From NCBI GenBank assembly GCA_035319185.1, contig DATHDF010000024.1, positions 29,455 to 93,454 on the forward strand: a DNA stretch of 64,000 bases, given 5' to 3'. Position numbers and translations under genes: made by a program. The DNA comes from Fen-1308 sp035319185 (lineage in GTDB: Bacteria; Nitrospirota; Thermodesulfovibrionia; Thermodesulfovibrionales; Dissulfurispiraceae). Positions 24,673 to 33,329 of this stretch are shown one piece after another. Numbering within the stretch: position 1 is the stretch's first letter; each line of letters opens with the position of its first letter. The notes below the pieces were generated by a model. That model worked only from the letters and a program-made list of their open reading frames with translations, was not told the origin of the DNA and made no database searches.

Positions 24673-25254
24673 ATGAAGAGATATGTGCTTGCCGTTACAG
24701 GGGCGAGCGGTGCCGTTTTCGGCATACGCTTGCTGGAGGAATTGCTGAAATCTGTTGAAGTTCATCTGGTTATATCGACCAATACTTTTCCGATTATTAA
24801 GGCTGAAACAGGCATAGACTGGGCAAATGATACTGAAACCTGTATCAGAAAGCATTTCGGGACAGACCGGCTCTTTTTCCATGAAGACAGGGACATGGAA
24901 GCACCGGTTGCCAGCGGTTCGTTTCGGACCGACGGAATGCTCGTTGTCCCATGCACGATGAAGACGCTCGCCGGGATAGCTAATGGCTACGCGAACAACC
25001 TTATCGAACGCGCCGCAGATGTGACGATCAAGGAAGGCCGGCCCCTTCTGCTGTCACCGCGCGAGATGCCCTTCAGCGCCATTCACCTTGAGAATATGCT
25101 CAAGCTTGCCAAGCTTGGGGTCTGTATAGCACCGCCTGTGCCGGCATTTTATCACCAGCCGCGGGATATTAATGGCATCATCGAATTTGTTGTTGGTAAA
25201 ATCCTTGACAGCTTCGGCATCGAACATGACCTTTTCAAAAGATGGAAAGATTGA
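24673..25254 (+). CDS. ubiX: Flavin prenyltransferase UbiX
   Basis: The 193-residue flavoprotein joins dimethylallyl phosphate to FMN, giving the prenyl-FMN cofactor of UbiD decarboxylases. Motifs: VLAVTGASGAVFGIRLLEEL at the start, DGMLVVPCTMKTLAGIANG, RPLLLSPREMPFSAIHLENM. In this organism prenyl-FMN could serve the UbiD-like step of futalosine menaquinone synthesis (mqnD is at 39216-40025) and other UbiD enzymes. No Shine-Dalgarno lies before the ATG, in line with a leaderless message. Confidence 0.94.
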   Translation: MKRYVLAVTGASGAVFGIRLLEELLKSVEVHLVISTNTFPIIKAETGIDWANDTETCIRKHFGTDRLFFHEDRDMEAPVASGSFRTDGMLVVPCTMKTLAGIANGYANNLIERAADVTIKEGRPLLLSPREMPFSAIHLENMLKLAKLGVCIAPPVPAFYHQPRDINGIIEFVVGKILDSFGIEHDLFKRWKD

Positions 25255-25310
25255 GAATTTTTTGACTTAGATCATTTTTTGCCGGAACCGACTGCTGATA
25301 GAATTAAATT

Positions 25311-25565
25311 ATGAAAGAGAGCTGCCCCGGAAGCAAAGAGATAACGAGCCCCTCGCCTGACGACCTGGTTTGCGTTTTCTGCCATCACAGAAACGAGATA
25401 TGGTCCGACGAGCCGGATATGGTCTGCAAGGGATGCGGAAAGACCATTACTCGCGATATGGTAATGTCCTGCATCGAATGGTGCCCTGCCGCCCGGGAGT
25501 GCGTCGGCCATGAGAAGTACGACAGGCTGATGAAAAAGATCAGGGAGCAGAACGCAGCGGCTTAG
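25311..25565 (+). CDS. Small cysteine-rich, zinc-ribbon-like protein
   Basis: The 84-residue protein has CVFCHHRNEIWSDEPDMVCKGCG, whose CxxC...CxxC pairs suggest a zinc ribbon, followed by SCIEWCPAARECVG. It is cytoplasmic and acidic at the N-terminus. TAGAAT ends six bases before the ATG and no ribosome site is visible, the same arrangement as at ubiX. The function is unknown. Confidence 0.65.
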   Translation: MKESCPGSKEITSPSPDDLVCVFCHHRNEIWSDEPDMVCKGCGKTITRDMVMSCIEWCPAARECVGHEKYDRLMKKIREQNAAA

Positions 25566-25920
25566 CCGATCCTAAAACGAAAACTTCCCCACGGACTTGC
25601 AAAAAGGCCTTACCTACCAACAGCCGACCTCCTGAAGCGGCCGGCTACGGACTTCAAACATGCATCCTCGATGGGCTTGAAATCTAGGTATTCCAGAATG
25701 GCTCGTGCTGTGAATGGTTGGCCTCGTTATTTGCAGAAATTCGCATACCGGAGATGCCCCAAAAGTGTTTCCTGCCGGGAGAGATGTTAAGCCGAGTCAA
25801 CGCGGAAACGATCTCTTTCCTGATAAAAGGCAAATTGCATGGCGCCTGCATCCATTGTGATATACTTATCCAATCTTTTCCGATCCTGGAGTAAAAATCA
25901 GCATGCAGAAGGAGGGAATC
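25566..25920. other. Intergenic stretch without recognised gene
   Basis: No frame here has a ribosome site with protein-like sequence. TATACT near 25861 could be a -10 for the flavoredoxin gene. AAGGAGGG (25909-25916) is the ribosome site for the ATG at 25921, so the ATG at 25903 is not a start. Otherwise I see nothing. Confidence 0.5.
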
Positions 25921-26484
25921 ATGAAGAAGTCTCTCGGCGCCAAGACGATCGCGCAGCCCGTACCCGCCTGGGTTGTGGGAAGCTACGACACAAAAGGTAA
26001 CCCTAATATTATGACTATCGCATGGGGCGGCATATGCTGCTCGCAGCCCCCGTGCCTCACCATCTCCTTGCGCAAGGCGACTTATACCTACGATTGCATC
26101 AAGGAGCGAAAGGCTTATACCGTCAATATCCCTTCGGTGTCGATGGCGAAGGAAGTGGACTATGTCGGTATCGTTTCCGGAAGAGCGGTCAATAAGTTTG
26201 ACAAGACTAAACTGACCCCAGTCCGGAGCGACCTGGTAGATGCGCCGTACATCAAGGAATTCCCTGTTGTCATCGAGTGCAAAGTGCTCCAAATAGTTGA
26301 GATTGGGCTCCATACACAATTCATCGGCGAGATTGTGGACATCAAGGCCGAAGAGTCCGTGCTGGACAATGAGATGCCGGACATTCTGAAAGTCAGGCCT
26401 CTTATCTTTGACACGGGCCAGCGCGCCTATTACGGAGTCGGCGAGTTTATCGGCAAGGCATTTTCGATAGGAAAAGAGATGTAG
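25921..26484 (+). CDS. Flavin reductase family protein (flavoredoxin-like)
   Basis: The 187-residue FMN-binding split-barrel protein has PAWVVGSYDTKGNPNIMTIAW and YTVNIPSVSMAKEVDYVG, typical of flavoredoxin-type flavin reductases of anaerobes. Such proteins bind FMN and act as electron carriers or reductases; in sulfate reducers flavoredoxin has been tied to thiosulfate reduction. The start is set by AAGGAGGG 4 bp upstream. It stands alone, facing a palindrome and two minus-strand genes. Confidence 0.87.
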   Translation: MKKSLGAKTIAQPVPAWVVGSYDTKGNPNIMTIAWGGICCSQPPCLTISLRKATYTYDCIKERKAYTVNIPSVSMAKEVDYVGIVSGRAVNKFDKTKLTPVRSDLVDAPYIKEFPVVIECKVLQIVEIGLHTQFIGEIVDIKAEESVLDNEMPDILKVRPLIFDTGQRAYYGVGEFIGKAFSIGKEM

Positions 26485-26534
26485 CCGGATAGTGAAGGCC
26501 CCCTGATCTCTCCGAACCTGAAAGCGGATAATAT

Positions 26535-26559
26535 CCCTCCCCTTGGGGCAAGGGGAGGG
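26535..26559. repeat. Perfect 10 bp stem palindrome between convergent genes
   Basis: CCCTCCCCTT (26535-26544), loop GGGGC, AAGGGGAGGG (26550-26559). It lies between the stops of the flavoredoxin gene and a minus-strand gene. It has no T-run, so it is either a factor-dependent terminator or a dispersed palindrome. Confidence 0.6.
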
Positions 26560-26568
26560 CAGAAGGCA

Positions 26569-27048
26569 CTACCTTTCGCGTTTCATTCTTTTCAGGATCA
26601 CATCTTTGATAACTCCCTTGCTGACAGCTTCATCCATCAGCAGCTTTTCAACGGCCTCGTCCTTGTCCTCAAGGAATTGTTTTTGGACACCCATTACCTG
26701 TATGGTCCCATGGTAGACTGCGAAACGGTCCGGAATCCCTTCTATGCGATCTGGATTTTCAACAAGAATTCCCTTGTAACCTATCTGGGCAGGAATCACC
26801 GACTCACGGCTGAAATTGTCCAGCCGTTTCGACCCTTCGAAGGCTAACTTTAACTTTGCGACTATCTGGGGATCGGCGAGCTCGTATGTCGGATCGGGGT
26901 TTCCAGAGTAAAGAAGAACTCTGACCGTCATACTTTTCTCCTTGGCTATCGCAACCCCGCTTCCGGGCAGCAATTCCGTCCACAGCACCGCTGCCGTCAA
27001 AAGACAGACTGTAATCATGGCGACTGCCGTTGTATTTTTCATGGTCAT
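26569..27048 (-). CDS. Exported protein of unknown function
   Basis: The 159-residue protein has a signal peptide (about 1-35, hydrophobic AVAMITVCLLTAAVLW, cleavage near GVAIA|KEK). The mature part is charged with an alpha-beta pattern (MTVRVLLYSGNPDPTYELAD; KGILVENPDRIEGIPDRFAV) and a basic end. It begins 27 bp after the neighbouring lipoprotein gene with GGAGG upstream, so the pair is an operon. No family recognised. Confidence 0.65.
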   Translation of the reverse strand: MTMKNTTAVAMITVCLLTAAVLWTELLPGSGVAIAKEKSMTVRVLLYSGNPDPTYELADPQIVAKLKLAFEGSKRLDNFSRESVIPAQIGYKGILVENPDRIEGIPDRFAVYHGTIQVMGVQKQFLEDKDEAVEKLLMDEAVSKGVIKDVILKRMKRER

Positions 27049-27075
27049 ATGGAACCTCCTTTATTTTCGAAGCCA

Positions 27076-27615
27076 TCAGTTAATGTTCTCATGCCCATTG
27101 CCCTGCACGTCGTCCGAGCATGAGCAAAAATAACCGCAGAAATCCGTATAGCATAGCCATCCTGAGCACCGGTTTGCAGTCTCAGGATTCGAGATGGGAT
27201 TGTTCGATGCGTCAAGGTTTGTCGCCTGCGTCCCCCCGGGTTTATGCGACCACATTCCGTCGGGGCCCAGACGATACCAATGATAGTCTGTGCCTGGGTC
27301 TACAACCAGGGCTATCTTGTCTTTACTGTTGGGGCAGACCCCTGATGCAGGAAGTGGTTCTATCCCGTCACTGACTGCGGCAGCCACGACATTGGAGCAG
27401 GCCATAGGGTTCGGATAGTGGCCGGAACGCCTGCCGGGCTGCGCAAACGTATCGGTCCGTTTGTTGTTTCCGTAATTATAGCAATTGTTGTTGAACTGCA
27501 CGGTGCCGTTATCGTTCCAGAAGGCCGGACTATAGGCCGGGATCTTGCAACATCCTGAAATCCCGAACCAGGCGACCATAACGAGGGCTAGCAGAACGAA
27601 TGTGCCGGTTTTCAT
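27076..27615 (-). CDS. Lipoprotein with a NCYNYG...TDTFAQPG motif
   Basis: The 179-residue protein has a signal with lipobox GISGC near residue 22. The mature part has NNNCYNYGNNKRTDTFAQPG, then DYHWYRLGPDGMWSHKPGG, and a cysteine-rich tail (CSGWLCYTDFCGYFCSCS). I recall this NCYNY/TFAQPG pattern as a conserved uncharacterised family. The Cys in NCYNY and His in DYHWYR would suit a cysteine-peptidase-like site, but that is a guess. It is first in a two-gene operon. Confidence 0.7.
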   Translation of the reverse strand: MKTGTFVLLALVMVAWFGISGCCKIPAYSPAFWNDNGTVQFNNNCYNYGNNKRTDTFAQPGRRSGHYPNPMACSNVVAAAVSDGIEPLPASGVCPNSKDKIALVVDPGTDYHWYRLGPDGMWSHKPGGTQATNLDASNNPISNPETANRCSGWLCYTDFCGYFCSCSDDVQGNGHENIN

Positions 27616-28061
27616 TTTTTTCCCTCCCGCTCTGTTTTCTCATCTCCAAAGAAGATGTGTTTGTCTGTATATCGGTTCGCATCAACTGTGATCGGTTTCC
27701 CGCAAACTGTCTTCCGACGCAGCTGCATAATTGCTCAGTCTAAGAGATATTGGAGTGGTTTTCAATTGTGGAAAGTACGTATTTTTGGTAGCGCTAATCT
27801 TTATATAGATTAAAACCAAGCTTGACTCTGCCTGGGGGTGCCCGAGCGGTCAGGCCCGTCTCTTTATAACCCTATCAGGAGGATTTTAGTCGTGTTATTG
27901 TGACCGACATCACCATATCAGAAAATATTAGGGGCGCTTCTCATACCGATTGTAGCTTTCAGCGAATCTTTCCACTATAATTTAATAATGCGTCCGGTAA
28001 TTGGTAGACAACAGACCAATCTAAAGTAATCGATTGTTACATTCATTAAGGAAGGATTTTC
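27616..28061. other. 446 bp divergent intergenic region
   Basis: It separates the minus-strand lipoprotein gene from the pseudopilin gene. TATAAT at 27976-27981 is a -10 candidate for the plus side, with TTGTAG 20 bp before it. A hairpin GCCTG...CAGGC spans about 27830-27855. No tRNA, riboswitch or gene was recognised. Confidence 0.4.
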
Positions 28062-28613
28062 TTGAGGGATAATGTCAAGTTGAAAAGAGGATTCCCTGAT
28101 TCGGGTATCGATATCTGTGCAAATATGTCTGCGGTAAAATCACGTGATGAAGCACGCAGGTCTTCAGTCGCTGGATATACGCTTATTGAAATACTGGCTG
28201 TCGTTGCAATTATTGCTGTTCTGGCCAGCATAGCCACCCTTGCTTATCAAGCGTACATAAAGAATGCAAAAAATCGAGCCGCTATGGCTGATGTGCAGAG
28301 TTTGTCAGCCGCGCTTGTGACATACAAGGCCGATGTCGGTGTCTATCCGGACGACCTCAGCGCCATCCCGGGCGGCAACAGGCTCGACTCATGGGGAAAC
28401 CAGTACCAATATTTAAATATCCAGGATGCAACGTCTAACTGGCAGGGCAGCTGCCGCAGGGATAGAAAACTGAATCCCTTAAACACCGATTTCGACCTGT
28501 ACAGCATGGGTGAAGATGGGGGAACTGCAAAGCCGTTGACTGCGAAGGCCAGCCAGGACGATATCGTGAGGGCCAATAATGGCTCATTTGTCGGATTGGG
28601 TTCCGACTATTAG
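28062..28613 (+). CDS. Type II secretion/type IV pilin-like pseudopilin (GspG-like)
   Basis: The prepilin site is G|YTLIEILAVVAIIAVLASIA, then a long helix (YQAYIKNAKNRAAMADVQSL) and a GspG-like tail with LDSWGNQYQYLN and DFDLYSMGEDGG, which in GspG binds calcium. Starts: TTG 28062 has AAGGAAGG upstream and gives 183 residues with a 38-residue leader; ATG 28125 gives a more usual 17-residue leader but has no ribosome site. No other secretion genes are nearby, so it is an orphan minor pilin. An HD-GYP gene follows 10 bp later. Confidence 0.82.
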   Translation: MRDNVKLKRGFPDSGIDICANMSAVKSRDEARRSSVAGYTLIEILAVVAIIAVLASIATLAYQAYIKNAKNRAAMADVQSLSAALVTYKADVGVYPDDLSAIPGGNRLDSWGNQYQYLNIQDATSNWQGSCRRDRKLNPLNTDFDLYSMGEDGGTAKPLTAKASQDDIVRANNGSFVGLGSDY

Positions 28614-28623
28614 CAAGCGGCGC

Positions 28624-30798
28624 ATGAAGTTAGACTTTGTCTTCATGAGCAGCAAGGTTGCAAGGCGCATATTCCTTATTTTTATTTGTTGCGCCCTGCT
28701 TCCCATAGGCAGTCTGGCATTTCTTTCTCTTCATCAGCTATCGGAAGATCACAAGGAAAAGACATTTCAGAAGCTGCATCAGGCAAGCAAGAACATCGGC
28801 ATGTCGATTATAGAAGGACTGGCATTCATCCAGGCTGAAATGGATATTGTTGCCCATTCAGGCAATGCAGGCTCAAGCAGATACATTCTTCACAAATTGC
28901 ACACATCAGACGAAAGCACTAGCCATAGGCTTCTCGGGCTTACTCTATTTGAAAACCGGAAGGCCGTTAGAACATTCCTGGGAACGCCTTGTCCTTTTCC
29001 CGAAGTCGCTGACGCAGATCTGCAGCATTTATCAGCCGGGAAGGGAGCACTTTATATTCAAGCTCCGAACAAAGGCGCCTATCGTCTTTTTCTGATTGTC
29101 GGCGATGACGTATTATCAGACAACAGACGGCTACTTATTGGCGAAGTGAATCCGGATTATCTGTGGGTAATCGCGAAAGAATCGCTGCCCCCGATGACGG
29201 ACGCCTATATTTATACAGCCTCCGGGATGCCTTTGTTCAACACTGGTGCATTGTCGCCGCATGGCGTTCAGGAAATTGAGAATAGAATGAAAAGTGCATC
29301 TGCCGGCAGGTTGCAGTGGAATGATGGCTCCGGTACTTATTTCGCAGGTCAATGGTCGGTTTTTCTCAAGTCTTTTATTTATGCCGAAGACTGGAAGGTC
29401 ATCGTTACCGAATCGGGCGGTAACGCATTTGCAGCCCTTGGCAGGATCAGGGTGATTATAGCGATTGTGCTACTGGGGTCGTTTATGGTGGTCCTGTTTC
29501 TGGTCAGCGTGCAGATACGAAAAAATCTGGAGCCATTGGCAAGGCTGAAGGACGGAACGCAAAGGGTCAGCCAGGGTGACTTTGAAAGTCGCATCAGCGT
29601 TCGTAGCGGAGACGAATTCGAGGACCTCGCGTCATCATTTAATACCATGTCGGAAAGAATCGGGAGGCATTTCGACAGCTTAAGCGAGATGGGGCGGATG
29701 AGCACCAGTATTCTGACATCGCTTGACAGAGAGGCAATAGTCCGGACAGTCCTTCTCAGATTGAGCGGCATAGTTTCGTGTGATTCAGTTTCCCTTACAG
29801 TGTTCGAGCAGCAAGAAACACTAAAGGCATCAACATATGTAAGGACCGGTGAACATGAATCATCTCCCGGTATTATTAAAATGGAGACAAGTCTGCAATT
29901 CCAGGAGTCAAGAAGGCTTGCGAATTGCGGCAGTTACATGATCGTTGAGTCTGACGATGAATTTAAAGGCCTGCTGTCAATTATGAAAGAGCGCGGGTGC
30001 AACAGATATGTTCTTTTGCCCATAATCCATGTGGGCCGATTGTCGGCTGTGCTGGCCCTGGGATATATCGGCCAGCCGCAACGATTGGAAGAGGATTGCA
30101 TCAAGGCGCGCCAGATTGCCGACCATACTGCCAGCGCGCTGGCCAATACCGACCTGCTGGGCGAGCTCGATCAGCTGAGCTGGGGAACATTGACAGCTCT
30201 TGCGCGAACTGTTGATGCCAATTCAGGCTGGACGGCCGGACATTCTGAAAGAGTGACGAGTTTATCGCTGCAGATCGGTCGCGAAATGGGGCTGACTGCG
30301 GAAGAGCTTGATATCTTGCACAGGGCAGGCCTGCTTCATGATATAGGCAAGATCGGCATACCGAGCCATATTTTGGACAAACCGGCGAGGTTGACGGAGG
30401 ACGAATATGCCCTTATCAAAGAGCATCCCGAAAAAGGCGTTCGCATACTGGAACCCATCAAGGCTTATCATGAGGTGTTTCCGATTGTAGGGCAGCATCA
30501 TGAATGGTTTAACGGGCAGGGCTACCCCAATGGCTTGGCAGCTGAGAGGATTTGTATGGGCGCGCGCATCATCGCAGTTGCCGATGTATTCGATGCATTG
30601 ATATCCGACAGGCCATATCGAAAGGGCAAGGATAAAGATATCGTGATGGCTCATATAAATGAGAAGGCGGGACTTCAGTTTGATCCGGAGGTTGTTAAGG
30701 CCTTTATCAGGATCAGCAGTACGCCATATTTCACGCCGGATTCATCCGCCGGCATGCCAGCGAAAGATTATATTTCTGCAAGAGAAATCAAGGGTTGA
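28624..30798 (+). CDS. Membrane HD-GYP cyclic-di-GMP phosphodiesterase
   Basis: The 724-residue protein has a helix at about 10-30, an extracytoplasmic sensor region (31-275), a second helix (278-300), HAMP (300-350, ending near DEFEDLASSFNTMSERI), a GAF-like domain (about 370-510) and HD-GYP (525-690). The catalytic elements GHSERV, LLHDIGKIGIPSHIL, GQHHEWFNGQGYP and DVFDALISDRPYR are complete, so it should hydrolyse cyclic di-GMP. It starts 10 bp after the pseudopilin, which suggests joint control of pili or surface behaviour. Start ATG 28624; a Met 7 codons later is possible. Confidence 0.92.
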   Translation: MKLDFVFMSSKVARRIFLIFICCALLPIGSLAFLSLHQLSEDHKEKTFQKLHQASKNIGMSIIEGLAFIQAEMDIVAHSGNAGSSRYILHKLHTSDESTSHRLLGLTLFENRKAVRTFLGTPCPFPEVADADLQHLSAGKGALYIQAPNKGAYRLFLIVGDDVLSDNRRLLIGEVNPDYLWVIAKESLPPMTDAYIYTASGMPLFNTGALSPHGVQEIENRMKSASAGRLQWNDGSGTYFAGQWSVFLKSFIYAEDWKVIVTESGGNAFAALGRIRVIIAIVLLGSFMVVLFLVSVQIRKNLEPLARLKDGTQRVSQGDFESRISVRSGDEFEDLASSFNTMSERIGRHFDSLSEMGRMSTSILTSLDREAIVRTVLLRLSGIVSCDSVSLTVFEQQETLKASTYVRTGEHESSPGIIKMETSLQFQESRRLANCGSYMIVESDDEFKGLLSIMKERGCNRYVLLPIIHVGRLSAVLALGYIGQPQRLEEDCIKARQIADHTASALANTDLLGELDQLSWGTLTALARTVDANSGWTAGHSERVTSLSLQIGREMGLTAEELDILHRAGLLHDIGKIGIPSHILDKPARLTEDEYALIKEHPEKGVRILEPIKAYHEVFPIVGQHHEWFNGQGYPNGLAAERICMGARIIAVADVFDALISDRPYRKGKDKDIVMAHINEKAGLQFDPEVVKAFIRISSTPYFTPDSSAGMPAKDYISAREIKG

Positions 30799-30849
30799 TG
30801 CAATTGCAGCTTATTGAAACCCTTTCATGCCATCCTGTATCCTTAATCC

Positions 30850-31782
30850 ATGACAGGAGTGTTGCTGCTCAATCTCGGCGGCCCTGATTCGCTCGACGCG
30901 GTCAGACCGTTTCTCTACAACCTTTTTTCCGACCGGGACATAATCAGGCTCGGCCCATCCTTTCTTCAAAAGCCTATCGCTGCCGTTATCGCCGCAACCC
31001 GCGCCGGCAAAACCAGGGCGATGTACAGTTTGATCGGAGGCAAGTCTCCTATCCTGGATATAACGGCGGCACAGGCGGCGGAACTCGAAAAGATGTTGAA
31101 CGCGGGAAGCAAGCGATATCGTGTCTATACCGGCATGAGATACTGGCATCCGCTGATCGAAGATGCTGTTAGTCAGATCGAGCGTGACGGCATAAAGAAT
31201 ATTATCGCGCTGGGGCTCTATCCTCATTATTCGATCGCTACTACCGGATCGTCATTCCGGGAACTGAAAAAGGTCATAAAGCGATATCACGATATCAAAC
31301 TTCGGTTCATCGGGTCGTGGTATGCGCATCCACTCTATATCGAAGCAATGATCGAGCGGATCAGAGAAGGGCTGGCTTTATTCGGAGCAGAACCTGATGT
31401 GCTCTTCAGCGCGCACAGCCTGCCGCAGAAGTTCATCGATGACGGCGACCCGTATCTGAACGAGATCGAAGGGACCATAGCCGCAATAACGAAGAATCTA
31501 AGCCTGAGATGGCATCTTTCATTCCAGAGCAAGAGCGGACCTGTAAAATGGCTGGAGCCTTCAACTGAGCACATGATCGGAGAGCTCGCGAAGAAAGGAG
31601 TCAAAAACCTGCTTGTCATTCCGATCAGTTTTGTTTCGGACCATATCGAGACTCTGTACGAGATCGACATTCTTTATAAAGACCTGGCAGCAAGACTGGG
31701 CATTAATCTGAAGCGGGCCGCCTCGCTGAACACTTCACCTGCCTTCATTAGGGCGCTTGCGGAGATAGTGAAGGCTTCATAG
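30850..31782 (+). CDS. hemH: Ferrochelatase
   Basis: The 310-residue protein starts GVLLLNLGGPDSLDAVRPFL, has LYPHYS, the catalytic His in LFSAHSLPQKF and Glu in SFVSDHIETLYEID. It inserts iron into protoporphyrin IX or coproporphyrin III. There is no Shine-Dalgarno before the ATG; TATCCT ends six bases upstream with TTGAAA 18 bp before it, so it may be leaderless. hemY follows 109 bp later. Confidence 0.94.
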   Translation: MTGVLLLNLGGPDSLDAVRPFLYNLFSDRDIIRLGPSFLQKPIAAVIAATRAGKTRAMYSLIGGKSPILDITAAQAAELEKMLNAGSKRYRVYTGMRYWHPLIEDAVSQIERDGIKNIIALGLYPHYSIATTGSSFRELKKVIKRYHDIKLRFIGSWYAHPLYIEAMIERIREGLALFGAEPDVLFSAHSLPQKFIDDGDPYLNEIEGTIAAITKNLSLRWHLSFQSKSGPVKWLEPSTEHMIGELAKKGVKNLLVIPISFVSDHIETLYEIDILYKDLAARLGINLKRAASLNTSPAFIRALAEIVKAS

Positions 31783-31891
31783 TTTTCATCTCAAAATTGC
31801 AATGCTCTCAAAGATCAAACCAGCAGGGATCCATTCTTAATTGATATCTTATGAGTTATAATTCTTAGACAATCGATGCGTGGAGGTTTTG

Positions 31892-33259
31892 ATGAGAATA
31901 GCAATTGTGGGTGGCGGCATATCCGGTCTTTCGCTTGCCTATGCCCTTTTCGAAAAGAAGCATGATGCCGACATAAAGGTCTTCGAGGCAGAGAATCGCC
32001 CCGGTGGAAAGATATATACAGAGAAAGTCGATGGTTATGTATGCGAAGCCGGAGTGAACGGGTTTCTGGACAATAAGCCAAGCACTCTTGAACTGGCTGG
32101 GAGGATAAATCTGCCCCCGGTAAAGAGCAATGACAATGCTCGAAAAAGGTTCATTTATTCGGATGGCATGCTGCGGCAAATACCGGATTCGGCCATGAAA
32201 TTCTTCATGTCCAATTTTCTGAGCCTTTCGGGACGCGCCAGGATGATCGGGGAATATTTTGTCCCCCCGTCGAGAAATAACGACGAGACACTTGAATCGT
32301 TTGCCGTCAGGCGTGTCGGCAGGGAGTTTTACGAAAAACTTCTCGATCCGATGGCGTCTGGAGTTTATGCCGGCGACCCTACGAAGATGAGCATAAGAAG
32401 CTGCTTTGCAAAGGTTTACGATCTGGAGCAGAAATACGGCGGGCTGATAAGGGGCTTTATGGCTTTGGGCAAAGAGGCCAAGAGAGCCGGAAAGAAGGTG
32501 GAGGCTGGTCCGGGCGGCACGCTTATGTCGTTCAGCGGTGGGATGTACAGTATTATAGAAACCTTGAAAAGCCTGCTCGGGGATAAGGTCGAAACGGGCA
32601 AGGCTGCAGCTGGTATCGAGAAGATCGGCAGCGGATACAGACTGCATTTCAAGGACGGCTCTGCTTATGAAGCCGACTGTCTGGTCCTTGCCTGCCCGGC
32701 CATCGATTCGGCTGAAATTGTGCGGGACTTTGACAAGGAGATCTGCGGCACATTGAGGACCATCCCCTATCCGCCGTTGTCGGTCGTTTCCTTCGGATAC
32801 AAGAGGGAAAAAATACATCGGGACATAAATCTGTTCGGATATCTCATTCCGGGGAAGGAGAGGCGAAGGATTCTAGGTACGCTCTTCGATTCGAGCATCT
32901 TTGAAAACCGGGCGCCCGAAGGATATGTGCTGCTCAGAAACATGGTGGGCGGTGCGAGGGCAGAGCGGTTTGCCATACTGGATGATGAGAAGCTGATCGG
33001 CCTGGTGCGCGACGAACTGGCGGCGATAATGGGGCTTATGGCCGAGCCGGATTTCGTAAGGGTTTTCAGATGGGAGCGGGCGATACCTCAATATCTGGTC
33101 GGCCACTATAGAAAGCTGGAGACGCTTGATGATGCTTCGGCAAGGCATGACAATTTCCATCTTACAGGGAATGCCTACCGCGGCGTTGCTGTGAATGATT
33201 GCATTGCAAATAGCTATAAACTTGCTGAAGAGATAGCAAAAAAAGCGACCTGGGGATAG
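31892..33259 (+). CDS. hemY: HemY-type protoporphyrinogen/coproporphyrinogen oxidase
   Basis: The 455-residue FAD protein has the dinucleotide fold IAIVGGGISGLSLAYALF, the FAD-contact NRPGGKIYTEK, and a conserved C-terminal HLTGNAYRGVAVNDCIANS. It oxidises the porphyrinogen ring before or after iron insertion, depending on pathway. GGAGG fixes the ATG at 31892. Together with hemH it shows the porphyrin branch of haem synthesis rather than only the sirohaem branch typical of many sulfate reducers. Confidence 0.92.
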   Translation: MRIAIVGGGISGLSLAYALFEKKHDADIKVFEAENRPGGKIYTEKVDGYVCEAGVNGFLDNKPSTLELAGRINLPPVKSNDNARKRFIYSDGMLRQIPDSAMKFFMSNFLSLSGRARMIGEYFVPPSRNNDETLESFAVRRVGREFYEKLLDPMASGVYAGDPTKMSIRSCFAKVYDLEQKYGGLIRGFMALGKEAKRAGKKVEAGPGGTLMSFSGGMYSIIETLKSLLGDKVETGKAAAGIEKIGSGYRLHFKDGSAYEADCLVLACPAIDSAEIVRDFDKEICGTLRTIPYPPLSVVSFGYKREKIHRDINLFGYLIPGKERRRILGTLFDSSIFENRAPEGYVLLRNMVGGARAERFAILDDEKLIGLVRDELAAIMGLMAEPDFVRVFRWERAIPQYLVGHYRKLETLDDASARHDNFHLTGNAYRGVAVNDCIANSYKLAEEIAKKATWG

Positions 33260-33329
33260 AAGCTTACAAACAGGCCTTCAAGCCGGCTTTATTAGAGGTA
33301 GCCCCGCACGGAAGCTAGCGGCAAACCCT

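Noticed and set aside
27835..27870. tRNA-like start GGGGTGCCCGAGCGGT
   Set aside because: No acceptor, anticodon or T-arm pairing can be completed downstream, and no CCA or T-loop consensus follows.
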